A stretch of 64,000 bases of DNA from positions 23,170 to 87,169 of the forward strand of contig NZ_JBFHJW010000010.1 in the NCBI RefSeq assembly GCF_041595635.1, in the 5' to 3' direction. The notes below the pieces were generated by a model. The model was not told the origin of the DNA. It saw only the letters and a list, made by a program, of their open reading frames with translations, and did no database searches. This stretch comes from Labilibaculum sp041595635 (GTDB taxonomy: Bacteria > Bacteroidota > Bacteroidia > Bacteroidales > Marinifilaceae). This document shows positions 54,819 to 63,753 of this stretch, piece after piece. Position numbers and translations under genes: made by a program. Numbering within the stretch: the first letter of the stretch is position 1; every line of letters starts with the position of its first letter.

Positions 54819-55601
54819 CTAGCCAATGATCATTGCAATTCCAATTGCAACAATAACTAATGCATAAATATATTTAACTTTACTTTCTGATTTATCAGTT
54901 TTCACTTTCGACAATAAAAAAGGACCTAGCAAGGCTCCTATTGTCGATCCTATTGTTAGAAAACCAACCAAAGTAAGATCGATTGTTCCTACCAAAAAAT
55001 GTGCACCTACAGCAAACAAACTATTCGTTAAAACCACCATTAAAGAGGTGCCAATTACCATTTTTAATGGAATATTCATGGAAAATAATCCAGCCAAAAT
55101 AGGCGCTGTTCCACTGGTTCCAAATGTTCCGGTAATTAATCCGGCACACAAACCAAAGAATGATGCTTTTGCTTTTTCAAAAACTACAACACCATTTTTT
55201 TGTTCTGTGTTTGCTTGTTTAATGGTATTATAAATCATATGAAAGGCAATTAATATGGAATAAATTCCAAAGCCTACTTTCAATTGATTTTCGCTAATCA
55301 AACTCGTTATGCCTGCACCTACAATTGCACCCATTATTCCTGCAATAGCAAACAAAAAGCCAATACGAGGATTTACATTCCCTTTACGATAATGCGATGC
55401 AGTACCAATAATACCAATTGGCAAAGTAGCCACCAACGATGTAATAACTGCAGTTTGAGCGGGAACCCCAAGAAACAGAGTTAATATTGGCAGAAAAAAA
55501 AATCCGCCACCTCCGCCTAGCATGGTTCCAAACAATCCAATAATAAAACCCAACAAAGGTAATAAAAAATAAAAAGTCTCAACAGATGAATGAAAAATCA
55601 T
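54819..55601 (-). CDS. TauE/SafE family membrane permease
   Basis: 260 residues, eight predicted membrane helices in two halves. Half 1 has GLFGTMLGGGGGFFFLPILT and half 2 has GLITGTFGTSGTAPILAGLF. Members move sulfite, sulfonates, sulfoacetate or other small anions. It sits inside the lipid operon, 58 bases after the LolA-like gene and 14 bases before the CdsA-like gene. If co-transport of an anion used in lipid synthesis is meant, a sulfonate is possible, but this is a guess. Confidence 0.9.
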   Translation of the reverse strand: MIFHSSVETFYFLLPLLGFIIGLFGTMLGGGGGFFFLPILTLFLGVPAQTAVITSLVATLPIGIIGTASHYRKGNVNPRIGFLFAIAGIMGAIVGAGITSLISENQLKVGFGIYSILIAFHMIYNTIKQANTEQKNGVVVFEKAKASFFGLCAGLITGTFGTSGTAPILAGLFSMNIPLKMVIGTSLMVVLTNSLFAVGAHFLVGTIDLTLVGFLTIGSTIGALLGPFLLSKVKTDKSESKVKYIYALVIVAIGIAMIIG

Positions 55602-55659
55602 AGCAATTAAATTAATATAGTTACATAACTATCTATGTACTAAATTATGTATGAACTAA

Positions 55660-56427
55660 TTAAGATTTATTACTTATAATTTGAAAATCTGCATCATTCA
55701 TTTTTTGCACATATTCCAACGAACGAACCTTCATTTTCGAACTCTTACCTGATTTTGAATTACTTACACGAATCAATTTAGGATAAAACTTGCCATTTGA
55801 GTTGTTCACCTTCATGTAATCAGATAATTCAGTTAGGCTTTGCAATTGGTCCTTACTATCGTATTTCTCAACACGCAATAAATATTCTTCCTTTACCGAT
55901 ACAAAAGCAATTGCATACTCGTCCTCATCTGGCTTTAGCACTTTAATTTTGTGACAACTTATACCGTTAAGATTTGTATTTCCGAGAAGAGAAAATGAAT
56001 AATCAGATTCGACAATAGAGCTGAACTGTGTAATTGGAATTTCACTTCCCATCAACTTTAAATTTCGATTATTTGCTCTGAATTTTTGAATTTTACCTGT
56101 AGCTGGCATATATATTTCAATAATCCCTTTTTTATCCAAGTAATTGGTAGTTAGTATTTTTGTTCCTTTTACTTCATCAGGAGCAGTAATTTCGATCATC
56201 ACTTTTTTCTCCTGATTAAATTCGCCAAAAGCAACCGACAAGGATTTTGATTTTATATTTCCTTTTTTATCCAGTATTTCCAGATCGAGGTCCAAACAAA
56301 CATTTTTAAGAGATAGTTTTTGTTTCGAGTTTTCGAAAAATTCTCTTGCTTTTACATTATCGATAGTCGAAGCCAATAGACTATTCGCACCAACAAATAA
56401 GCACAAGAGGAAGAATATATTTTTCAT
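55660..56427 (-). CDS. LolA-like outer membrane lipoprotein-sorting protein
   Basis: 255 residues. The signal peptide ends near SLLA (residue 19). The mature protein has the half-barrel strands of the LolA/LolB-like family (PF17131 type): MIEITAPDEVKGTKILTTNY, IEIYMPATGKIQKFRANNRN, then YLLRVEKYDSKDQLQSL. Such proteins chaperone lipid or lipoprotein cargo across the periplasm. It lies 10 bases after the MMPL gene, a pairing known for RND lipid exporters. Confidence 0.9.
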   Translation of the reverse strand: MKNIFFLLCLFVGANSLLASTIDNVKAREFFENSKQKLSLKNVCLDLDLEILDKKGNIKSKSLSVAFGEFNQEKKVMIEITAPDEVKGTKILTTNYLDKKGIIEIYMPATGKIQKFRANNRNLKLMGSEIPITQFSSIVESDYSFSLLGNTNLNGISCHKIKVLKPDEDEYAIAFVSVKEEYLLRVEKYDSKDQLQSLTELSDYMKVNNSNGKFYPKLIRVSNSKSGKSSKMKVRSLEYVQKMNDADFQIISNKS

Positions 56428-56437
56428 ATCAAGTAAT

Positions 56438-58690
56438 TTACTTTGGTTCTAAAAATTGAGGTTTGCTTACTACAATTACAGCCGGAATCAGCAAAAGAGC
56501 ACTAATCAGGCAGGAAAAAATAGAAACAACAACCAGTACGCCAAAAAAGCGAAGCGGTGCAAAGCTTGAAAAAATCAGAATAGAAAAGCCGACAATTACA
56601 GAAAAAGCATTGAAAATAATTCCTCTTCCGGCGGTTTTCAATGTATTCACAATTGCCTGTTTACTATCGCTCAAATCTGCATACTCCGATTTGTACCTCC
56701 ACAAAAAATGAATGGTATAATCAACACCAACACCAATCATTATTGAGGATAACAATGCGGTTACAATATCTAAAGGAATGCCTAAAAAGCCCATTAAACC
56801 GAACAAAAACAGACTTGATAAAACCAATGGCAAACTTCCTTTCAGGCCAGCAATCATAGATTTAAAAATTAAAGCCAATAATACAAAGATAATGAGCAAA
56901 GCCATTAGTAACGATTTTATTTGCCCAGAAATTACCATATCGGCAATCTGAATTTTGGAAAGACCTGGTCCGGCAATACAAACAAGATTTGGATCATTAG
57001 CTGTTAGCTCTCCCAAAGCTTTTAAAATTGACTTCATTGTTTGGTTACTTCCATCTGTCATACTAACCAAAATTCTGGCATGCTCATAATTGTAATCAAT
57101 CAATTGAGAAACCGAGCCGTCGTAGCCACTCATAGCTAATAGCTCCATATATTGTAGCGCCTCATCTTCGGACGTAGGCAATGCTTCATAACCCAATTCG
57201 TTGGGCATATACATTCCTTTACTCAATTCTTTAAAAAAGGTACTTGGCGAAATAATGTGACCCACGTGAGGAACTTTACGGATTTCCTCGGTATATTTTT
57301 CCATTCGGTGCAGCACTTCTGGCGACAAAACATCACCCTGAAATAATATAGACACATATTGAGAGCCTCCGAATTTTTCATTGACCAATTCAATCCCCTT
57401 TTTAATATCCGATTTTCCTATAAAATAGCTTTCCACATTGGTATCTACCTTTAAAAAGAACAATCCCGTTGAACTTAGCAAGGCAACAAGAACAAAAGTA
57501 ACAATCACTCTTTTCGGATAAACATTTACCCACTTTGCAAAAAGATCAAGAACATAGGTCATGAAAAACTTTTTGTGGATTTTCTTTAGCTTTTTATCTT
57601 TCGGAATTGGATAAAAACTCAATAAAACTGGCACCAAAAATAAGCTCATTAAAAGAGCCAATCCGATACCTACAGCTGCCAAAACACCAAGTTGGGCTGC
57701 AGGTGGCATTTTATGAGACAGCAAACCCAAAATTCCACCAATTGTGGTTAAAGCAGTGATCAGAATCGGTTTGCGTAATTCGTAGTAGATTTCGATGACA
57801 ATTTCCTTCATGCTTCTGCCCTGCGAATCTTCTACTTTTTCCTGATACAAATTAATTAGATGAATGCTATAATCGTTGGCTATTGCAATCAACATAATTG
57901 GCAATAAAATCGTGATCAATGAAATTTCCCAACCAATAATTGCCATCAAGCCAAAGGAGAATAGAATAGATAAAATAACCACTACAAAAGGAATAAAAAC
58001 CCCCTTCCACTCCCTGAACGCAAAAAATAGCATCAAAAGCATTAGTACGATCGCACCGGGCAAAAGCGTGAGCAAATCATGTTTAATGTATGATTTTATC
58101 GATTGTCTTACGTAAGCCAATCCACCAATATACACCTCCTCATCACCCGGATTATTCTCAATAACATTTTTAATTCCCTGAATCATCAACTTGTCATCAA
58201 TCTCTGTTGATTTACTTATAATAATTGCCGTTGCAGTTAGATCCTGAGACACAAAACGTTGTCCCATTTCATTCTTTAAAATTCTTTCTGTTAGCAGCAA
58301 TAATTCCTCTTTTTCTTCTGGTATTTCGTCAACAATCGGATTAAAACTTGTAATTCCATCTTCCAATTGAATCTCGATTACATCGATTAGCGACATGCAC
58401 CTTTCCACTCCATCCAAACCCTGCAGCTCATCGGTTAATTTAAGGATACGATCGTAAGTATCTGGATTAATAATTCCCTCTTCATTTGTAAGAATCAGCA
58501 GTAACTTTTCACTTCCGCCAAAAATACTATCTAACTTTTCCAAATAAGCTCTGTTCCCAACTCCAGCAGGAATGTAATCGTTAAAACTTGGATTGATTCG
58601 AAGTTTTGAAAATTGCCCCACCGAAAAAACAGCAAGAACAACAACACCGATCAGTAATAAAATTCGATATTTATGAATTAATTTACTCAC
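56438..58690 (-). CDS. MMPL/RND superfamily transporter
   Basis: 750 residues with the tandem-repeat RND layout: helix 1, a large periplasmic loop, six helices, then the same again. The sterol-sensing-like cores are LITILLPIMLIAIANDYSIH and LLSSIMIGVGVDYTIHFLWR. The family exports lipids, glycolipids or hopanoids (HpnN, MmpL). It starts at GTG (58690). First gene of the operon; a LolA-like partner follows at once. Confidence 0.92.
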   Translation of the reverse strand: MSKLIHKYRILLLIGVVVLAVFSVGQFSKLRINPSFNDYIPAGVGNRAYLEKLDSIFGGSEKLLLILTNEEGIINPDTYDRILKLTDELQGLDGVERCMSLIDVIEIQLEDGITSFNPIVDEIPEEKEELLLLTERILKNEMGQRFVSQDLTATAIIISKSTEIDDKLMIQGIKNVIENNPGDEEVYIGGLAYVRQSIKSYIKHDLLTLLPGAIVLMLLMLFFAFREWKGVFIPFVVVILSILFSFGLMAIIGWEISLITILLPIMLIAIANDYSIHLINLYQEKVEDSQGRSMKEIVIEIYYELRKPILITALTTIGGILGLLSHKMPPAAQLGVLAAVGIGLALLMSLFLVPVLLSFYPIPKDKKLKKIHKKFFMTYVLDLFAKWVNVYPKRVIVTFVLVALLSSTGLFFLKVDTNVESYFIGKSDIKKGIELVNEKFGGSQYVSILFQGDVLSPEVLHRMEKYTEEIRKVPHVGHIISPSTFFKELSKGMYMPNELGYEALPTSEDEALQYMELLAMSGYDGSVSQLIDYNYEHARILVSMTDGSNQTMKSILKALGELTANDPNLVCIAGPGLSKIQIADMVISGQIKSLLMALLIIFVLLALIFKSMIAGLKGSLPLVLSSLFLFGLMGFLGIPLDIVTALLSSIMIGVGVDYTIHFLWRYKSEYADLSDSKQAIVNTLKTAGRGIIFNAFSVIVGFSILIFSSFAPLRFFGVLVVVSIFSCLISALLLIPAVIVVSKPQFLEPK

Positions 58691-58868
58691 AATTAATTGA
58701 TATACTTTTGTTTACTATTTGTGTTTATTGAATGTATTTTAGCGCGTAAAATTAGATAAATTTAACTAAGCAAATGCATTTTATTCGAAGATTTTAGGAT
58801 TGTTAACATTTACAATAAAATATGCTGAGCAGAATCAAAATGTCAACATAAAATTAATTTAAAAAAAT
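58691..58868 (-). promoter_or_regulatory. promoter region of the ten-gene lipid operon
   Basis: 178 bases between the valS terminator and the MMPL start. On the minus strand, TTTG near 58773 and TAATTTTA near 58750 give a near-consensus pair with a 16-base spacer (last base A instead of G). It is the only upstream region large enough to hold the operon promoter. Confidence 0.4.
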
Positions 58869-58896
58869 ATGCCGTTTCAAATGAATGAAACGGCAT
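58869..58896 (-). terminator. valS terminator (copy 2 of an identical pair)
   Basis: Perfect 11-bp stem ATGCCGTTTCA with its complement around loop AATGAA, followed on the minus strand by a T7 run (ATATTTTTTT), 25 bases after the valS stop. Base-for-base identical to 47133-47160. Confidence 0.93.
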
Positions 58897-58920
58897 AAGT
58901 ATATAAGGAGATGATCTCTT

Positions 58921-61545
58921 TTAGTTCATGCTGGCAATACGATCTTCTAAAACTTTAATTTTAGCTTCGGCATCGGCCATTTTCTTTTTCTCAATCTCGA
59001 TTACTTTAGCAGGAGCATTATTTACAAAACGCTCGTTGCTCATTTTCTTCTGTACCGACATCAAGAATCCTTGAGTATATTTCAACTCATCTTCCATCTT
59101 TTTAATCTCTTCTTCAACGTTCACAAGATCGCCAAGAGGAATAAAAAACTCAACAGCATTTACAATGAACGACATTGCACCCGTCATTTCACCTTTAGCA
59201 GTCGAAATCTCTTTCAGGTTACACATTTTAGCCACTACACAATCGAAAGAAGAATCGTAATTATCTCCTTTTGCTTTGTAATTCATTTCTAATACTTCCT
59301 TGAAAGCAATATTTTTCTGCTTACGGATATTACGAACAGCTACAATCACTTCCTTCACCTGCTCAAATTTTGCTAACAAATCAGCATCATAAGAATCTGG
59401 TTTAGGCATCACTGAAACCATAATGCTATCCTCCTCGGAACGATCGGCAAGTAACTGCCAAATTTCCTCGGTTAAGAAAGGCATAAATGGATGTAACAGC
59501 TGCATCAACTTTTCGAAAAGAGCAACTGTTGAATCGAAAGTTTTTTGATCGATTGGCTGCTGATAAGCTGGCTTCACCATCTCTAAATACCAAGATGAAA
59601 ATTCATCGCGGAATAAAGTATAAACAGTCATTAAAGCTTCGCTGATACGATATTGTTTAAACTGCTCATCCAACTGTTCCATAGTGCTATTCACACGAGC
59701 ATGAAAAACTTCAGTTGCTATGCGTGCATATTCAGGCTGTTCTATATCGGCAACTTCCCATCCTTTAACCAATCGGAATGCATTCCAAATTTTAGTGGTA
59801 AAGTTACGACCTTGTTCTGGCAAGTTCTCGTTGAAAAGCAAGTCTCCACCCGCTGGCGAACACAATAACATTCCTACACGAACCCCATCGGCACCATATT
59901 TTGCAATTAAATCTAGTGGATCAGGAGAATTACCTAGTGACTTAGACATTTTGCGGCCCTGCTCGTCACGAACAATACCTGTCAAATAAACATTCGAAAA
60001 TGGTTTTTCTCCTCGGTACTCATATCCTGCAATTACCATACGAGCAATCCAGAAAAATAGAATATCGGGTCCTGAAACCAAATCGTTAGTTGGGTAATAA
60101 TATTTAATTTCTTCGTTTTCAGGATTACGAATACCATCGAAAACAGAGATTGGCCATAACCAGGAAGAAAACCATGTATCCAATACATCCTCATCCTGAC
60201 GTAAGTCTTCTGCCTGATATGTTTTTCCTGTTTTAGCTGTTGCCGCCACAAGAGCTTCCTCTATTGATTTTGCAACTACGTGTCCACCTTCAGGCAAATA
60301 GTAAACCGGAATACGCTGTCCCCACCACAACTGACGAGAAATACACCAGTCTTTCACATTATCCATCCAATGGCGGTAAGTATTCTTGAACTTAGCTGGA
60401 TGCAATTGAATATTATCATTCATCACATGCTCCAAAGCTGGCTCAGCCAATTCCTTCATATTTAGGAACCACTGCATACTCAACTTAGGCTCAATAACTG
60501 CATCGGTACGTTCCGAGAAACCTACTTTGTTCACATAGTCTTCTATTTTAACCATGCTTCCTGCAGCTTCCAAATCAGGAAGAATCAAATCACGAACTTC
60601 GAAACGATCTTTACCAATGTAAAGCTGTGCAGCTTCGCTCATGGTACCGTTATCGTTAAAAATATCGATGGTTTCCAAATTGTGCTTGTCGCCAATTTCA
60701 TAATCGTGAATATCGTGAGCAGGAGTAATTTTTAAAGCTCCCGTACCAAACTCCATATCCACATATTCATCCTGAATAATAGGAATAGAACGATTTACCA
60801 AGGGAACAATACACCGCTTGCCTTTTAAATGAGCAAAACGCTCATCCTTAGGGTTCACACAAACAGCAGTATCACCTAAAATGGTTTCTGGACGAGTTGT
60901 TGCAATGGTCACATACTCATCTTCGCTTCCTTCAATTTGATATCTCAAATAATACAATTTCGATTGCAATTCCTTGTGGATCACCTCTTCATCAGACACA
61001 GCAGTTTGTGCAGAAGGATCCCAATTCACCATACGAACGCCACGGTAAATTTTTTCTTTTTTATACAGATCAATAAAAACATCAATAACCGATTCGTATA
61101 AGGATTCATCCATGGTGAAAGCTGTTCGCTCCCAATCACAAGATGCACCTAATTTCTTCAATTGCTCAAGGATAATGCCCCCATGCTTTTCTTTCCATTC
61201 CCAAGCATGTTTCATAAACTCATCACGAGTAATATCTTCTTTAGAAATTCCCTCTAGCTTTAGCTTGTTCACCACTTTTGCCTCGGTGGCAATAGATGCA
61301 TGATCGGTACCTGGCACCCAGCAGACATTTTTTCCCAACAATCTGGCTCTACGAACCAATACATCTTGAATTGTATTGTTCAGCATATGCCCCATGTGTA
61401 ACACTCCGGTGACGTTTGGTGGAGGTATTACGATTGTATACGCCTCTCTCTCGTCTGGTACTGAGTGGAAGAATCCTTTATCCATCCAATACTTATACCA
61501 CTTGTCCTCCGATTCTGCAGGATTGTACTTTGTTGGGATTTCCAT
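58921..61545 (-). CDS. valS: valyl-tRNA synthetase
   Basis: Charges tRNA-Val. 874 residues, class I. The HIGH motif is PPPNVTGVLHMGHMLNNT near residue 45, the CP1 editing domain has ATTRPETILGDTAVCVNP, and the KMSKS motif is GRKMSKSLGNSPDPLD. The C-terminal coiled-coil arm that holds tRNA is present (NVEEEIKKMEDELKYTQGFL). It is monocistronic, between divergent promoters and a terminator. Confidence 0.98.
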   Translation of the reverse strand: MEIPTKYNPAESEDKWYKYWMDKGFFHSVPDEREAYTIVIPPPNVTGVLHMGHMLNNTIQDVLVRRARLLGKNVCWVPGTDHASIATEAKVVNKLKLEGISKEDITRDEFMKHAWEWKEKHGGIILEQLKKLGASCDWERTAFTMDESLYESVIDVFIDLYKKEKIYRGVRMVNWDPSAQTAVSDEEVIHKELQSKLYYLRYQIEGSEDEYVTIATTRPETILGDTAVCVNPKDERFAHLKGKRCIVPLVNRSIPIIQDEYVDMEFGTGALKITPAHDIHDYEIGDKHNLETIDIFNDNGTMSEAAQLYIGKDRFEVRDLILPDLEAAGSMVKIEDYVNKVGFSERTDAVIEPKLSMQWFLNMKELAEPALEHVMNDNIQLHPAKFKNTYRHWMDNVKDWCISRQLWWGQRIPVYYLPEGGHVVAKSIEEALVAATAKTGKTYQAEDLRQDEDVLDTWFSSWLWPISVFDGIRNPENEEIKYYYPTNDLVSGPDILFFWIARMVIAGYEYRGEKPFSNVYLTGIVRDEQGRKMSKSLGNSPDPLDLIAKYGADGVRVGMLLCSPAGGDLLFNENLPEQGRNFTTKIWNAFRLVKGWEVADIEQPEYARIATEVFHARVNSTMEQLDEQFKQYRISEALMTVYTLFRDEFSSWYLEMVKPAYQQPIDQKTFDSTVALFEKLMQLLHPFMPFLTEEIWQLLADRSEEDSIMVSVMPKPDSYDADLLAKFEQVKEVIVAVRNIRKQKNIAFKEVLEMNYKAKGDNYDSSFDCVVAKMCNLKEISTAKGEMTGAMSFIVNAVEFFIPLGDLVNVEEEIKKMEDELKYTQGFLMSVQKKMSNERFVNNAPAKVIEIEKKKMADAEAKIKVLEDRIASMN

Positions 61546-61592
61546 GTGTTTAACTAAAATTTAAAAATCTATACTATTAAAAAAATTTGGGT

Positions 61593-61600
61593 CAAAATTA
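61593..61600 (-). promoter_or_regulatory. valS promoter -7 box
   Basis: TAATTTTG on the minus strand fits TAnnTTTG, 47 bases before the valS ATG. TTG lies about 23 bases upstream. Confidence 0.5.
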
Positions 61601-61798
61601 AGAAAATCTAAGCGATTAATCCCCAATAAAAAGCAACAATCTGGAAGAAAGCGATCTAGAATACTTAAGTAAAAAAAAATATTTGGTTCACAACCCTATA
61701 ATATCAACTAATAACCAGTTAATTAATATGTAGTTTTACAATCTAAAAAGGGATTTATAAAAGCGTTGAAAATCATTTTTTTTGGATTGAATTTTACC

Positions 61799-61806
61799 TA
61801 ATTTTG
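61799..61806 (+). promoter_or_regulatory. aminotransferase promoter -7 box
   Basis: TAATTTTG, 32 bases before the ATG at 61839. TTTG lies at 61781-61784, but the 14-base spacer is short. Confidence 0.5.
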
Positions 61807-61838
61807 CGAAACAAACACAACACATAAACACCAATCAT

Positions 61839-63041
61839 ATGCCTAAAATATCAGATAAAGGAAGATTAATGCCTGAGTCACCAATTCGTAAATTGGTTCC
61901 TTATGCTGAAGCTGCCCAAACTGCAGGACGAGTTGTATATCAATTAAACATCGGACAACCGGATATTAAAACCCCGGAAATTGCGATGGAAGCCATTCGA
62001 AATTGCACCGAAAAGGTCATTGAATACTCTCATTCAGCGGGAAATCATTCCTATCGAAAAAAATTGGCTAAATATTATCAGAACATCGGAATTGATGTTG
62101 ATGAAAACGAAATGTTGATTACTACAGGAGGATCGGAAGCCATTACTTTTGCTTTGATGACCTGTATAAATCCTGGTGATGAAATTTTAATTCCAGAACC
62201 TTTTTATGCCAATTACAATGGTTTTGCTGTTGCTGCCGGTGTAGTTGTTAAGCCAATTACCTCGAGCATCGAAAATGATTTTGCTTTGCCTAGTATTAAA
62301 GAGTTTGAAAAATTGATGACTCCGAAAACAAAAGGTATTGTTATTTGTAATCCAAACAATCCAACAGGATATTTGTATTCAAAAGAAGAATTGAATCAGT
62401 TGCGCGAACTCATTTTAAAGCACGATTTATACCTTTTCTCTGATGAAGTTTACCGTGAATTCTGTTACGATGGCGAAGAGCATTTCTCGGCCATGAAACT
62501 AGAAGGTGTAGAACAAAATGTTATTTTAATGGATTCGGTATCGAAACGTTACAGCGAATGTGGTGTGCGAATTGGTGCAATGATTACCAAAAACAAAGAG
62601 GTGATTTTTACCGCTTTAAAATTTGCACAAGCACGTTTGTGTCCTCCTGCTTTTGGTCAAATTGCTGCCGAAGCATCTTTGGATACTCCTCCGGAATATT
62701 TCGATGAAGTGTATAAAGAGTACATTGCTCGTCGCAATTTTACGGTCGCGGCCTTAAATAAAATGGAAGGCGTTTACTCACCTACACCTAAAGGAGCTTT
62801 TTACACCGTAGTAAAACTTCCAATTGACGATGCCGACAAATTCGCCCAATGGATGCTAGAGGATTTTGAATATAAAAACCAAACAGTAATGGTTGCACCG
62901 GCTTCGGGATTTTACGCAACACCTGGTTTGGGTAAAAATGAAGTTCGAATTGCCTACGTATTGCAGAAAGAAGAGCTAGCTAAAGCCATGGAAACTCTTG
63001 CTGTAGCATTGAAAGTTTATCCGGGAAGAACACTATATTAA
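61839..63041 (+). CDS. PLP-dependent aminotransferase (class I/II)
   Basis: 400 residues, fold-type I aminotransferase close to aspartate/aromatic transaminases. The N-terminal substrate segment is LNIGQPDIKTP. The PLP site has CNPNNPTGYLYSKEEL, SDEVYREF and the Schiff-base Lys in DSVSKRYSECGVRIGA. The C-terminal Arg is in KNEVRIAYV. It likely interconverts amino acids and 2-oxoacids in core metabolism; the exact substrate is not clear. Confidence 0.93.
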   Translation: MPKISDKGRLMPESPIRKLVPYAEAAQTAGRVVYQLNIGQPDIKTPEIAMEAIRNCTEKVIEYSHSAGNHSYRKKLAKYYQNIGIDVDENEMLITTGGSEAITFALMTCINPGDEILIPEPFYANYNGFAVAAGVVVKPITSSIENDFALPSIKEFEKLMTPKTKGIVICNPNNPTGYLYSKEELNQLRELILKHDLYLFSDEVYREFCYDGEEHFSAMKLEGVEQNVILMDSVSKRYSECGVRIGAMITKNKEVIFTALKFAQARLCPPAFGQIAAEASLDTPPEYFDEVYKEYIARRNFTVAALNKMEGVYSPTPKGAFYTVVKLPIDDADKFAQWMLEDFEYKNQTVMVAPASGFYATPGLGKNEVRIAYVLQKEELAKAMETLAVALKVYPGRTLY

Positions 63042-63099
63042 AGGGTAAAGGAAAAAAAGGTAAAGTTAAAAGAAAACTAACTTTACTGATCTATAAAAG

Positions 63100-63124
63100 A
63101 ACGGCTCCAAAATTTGGAACCGTT
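63100..63124. terminator. bidirectional terminator, aminotransferase / DUF6174 gene
   Basis: AACGGCTCCA and TGGAACCGTT pair with one mismatch around AAATT, with a T run after the plus-strand arm and T-rich sequence on the other strand. Confidence 0.85.
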
Positions 63125-63150
63125 TTTTATATTCGTATTTTTTAGAAGCA

Positions 63151-63648
63151 CTAATTCGTTGGTTCAAAATTGGTAATATATTGATAGAAATTCCATAACC
63201 CATCGTACCCTTCAGGAATGTGATAAATATAACGAACCTCTTCGGGATAAAAATATTCCTCATTGTAAATAACTTCAATTTCTTCGAGATAAGCATCACT
63301 TGTAGACTCAAGACCTTCATTCTCCTCATAAGTTGATCGGATTTCAGCAAATAGATCATCTATCAGATACTTCTCTGAACCTTGAATCCCATTTTCGACC
63401 AAAGCAACAGCAGATTCTACTTCTCCATTAACCATCTCAATTCCAATATCAGACGACATTCCTGTACCAGAACAACCCGAGTTGGAATATTCATAACTAT
63501 AGTTTTGTAAGTTTAGTTGATTCCAGTTGTTTAGGTTCTCAACAAATTCATCTTCATCGAAATCGATGCTTCCCGTATCATTCTCATCGTCGCAGGAAAT
63601 CAGACATAGAGAAATGAACAAGTAAAACAGTAGTAATTTTGGTTTCAT
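63151..63648 (-). CDS. DUF6174 lipoprotein
   Basis: 165 residues. Lipoprotein signal with lipobox LISC and a strongly acidic linker after it (DDENDTGSIDFDEDEF). The folded part has the DUF6174 pattern: W..L...NYSYEYSNSGCSG..., a central VNGEVESAV turn, IDDLFAEIRSTYEE, the VIYNEEYFYPEEVRYIY strand pair and a short C-terminal tail. Extracytoplasmic, function unknown. Confidence 0.83.
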   Translation of the reverse strand: MKPKLLLFYLFISLCLISCDDENDTGSIDFDEDEFVENLNNWNQLNLQNYSYEYSNSGCSGTGMSSDIGIEMVNGEVESAVALVENGIQGSEKYLIDDLFAEIRSTYEENEGLESTSDAYLEEIEVIYNEEYFYPEEVRYIYHIPEGYDGLWNFYQYITNFEPTN

Positions 63649-63753
63649 AGTGGCTTTTTTTAGTACAATCAGTTTATCAGATAGATAACTAACAACTAAT
63701 CTGCTTTATATTTAACTTAATTAAAACTACAAAAAAACACTAAACAAAAAAAA

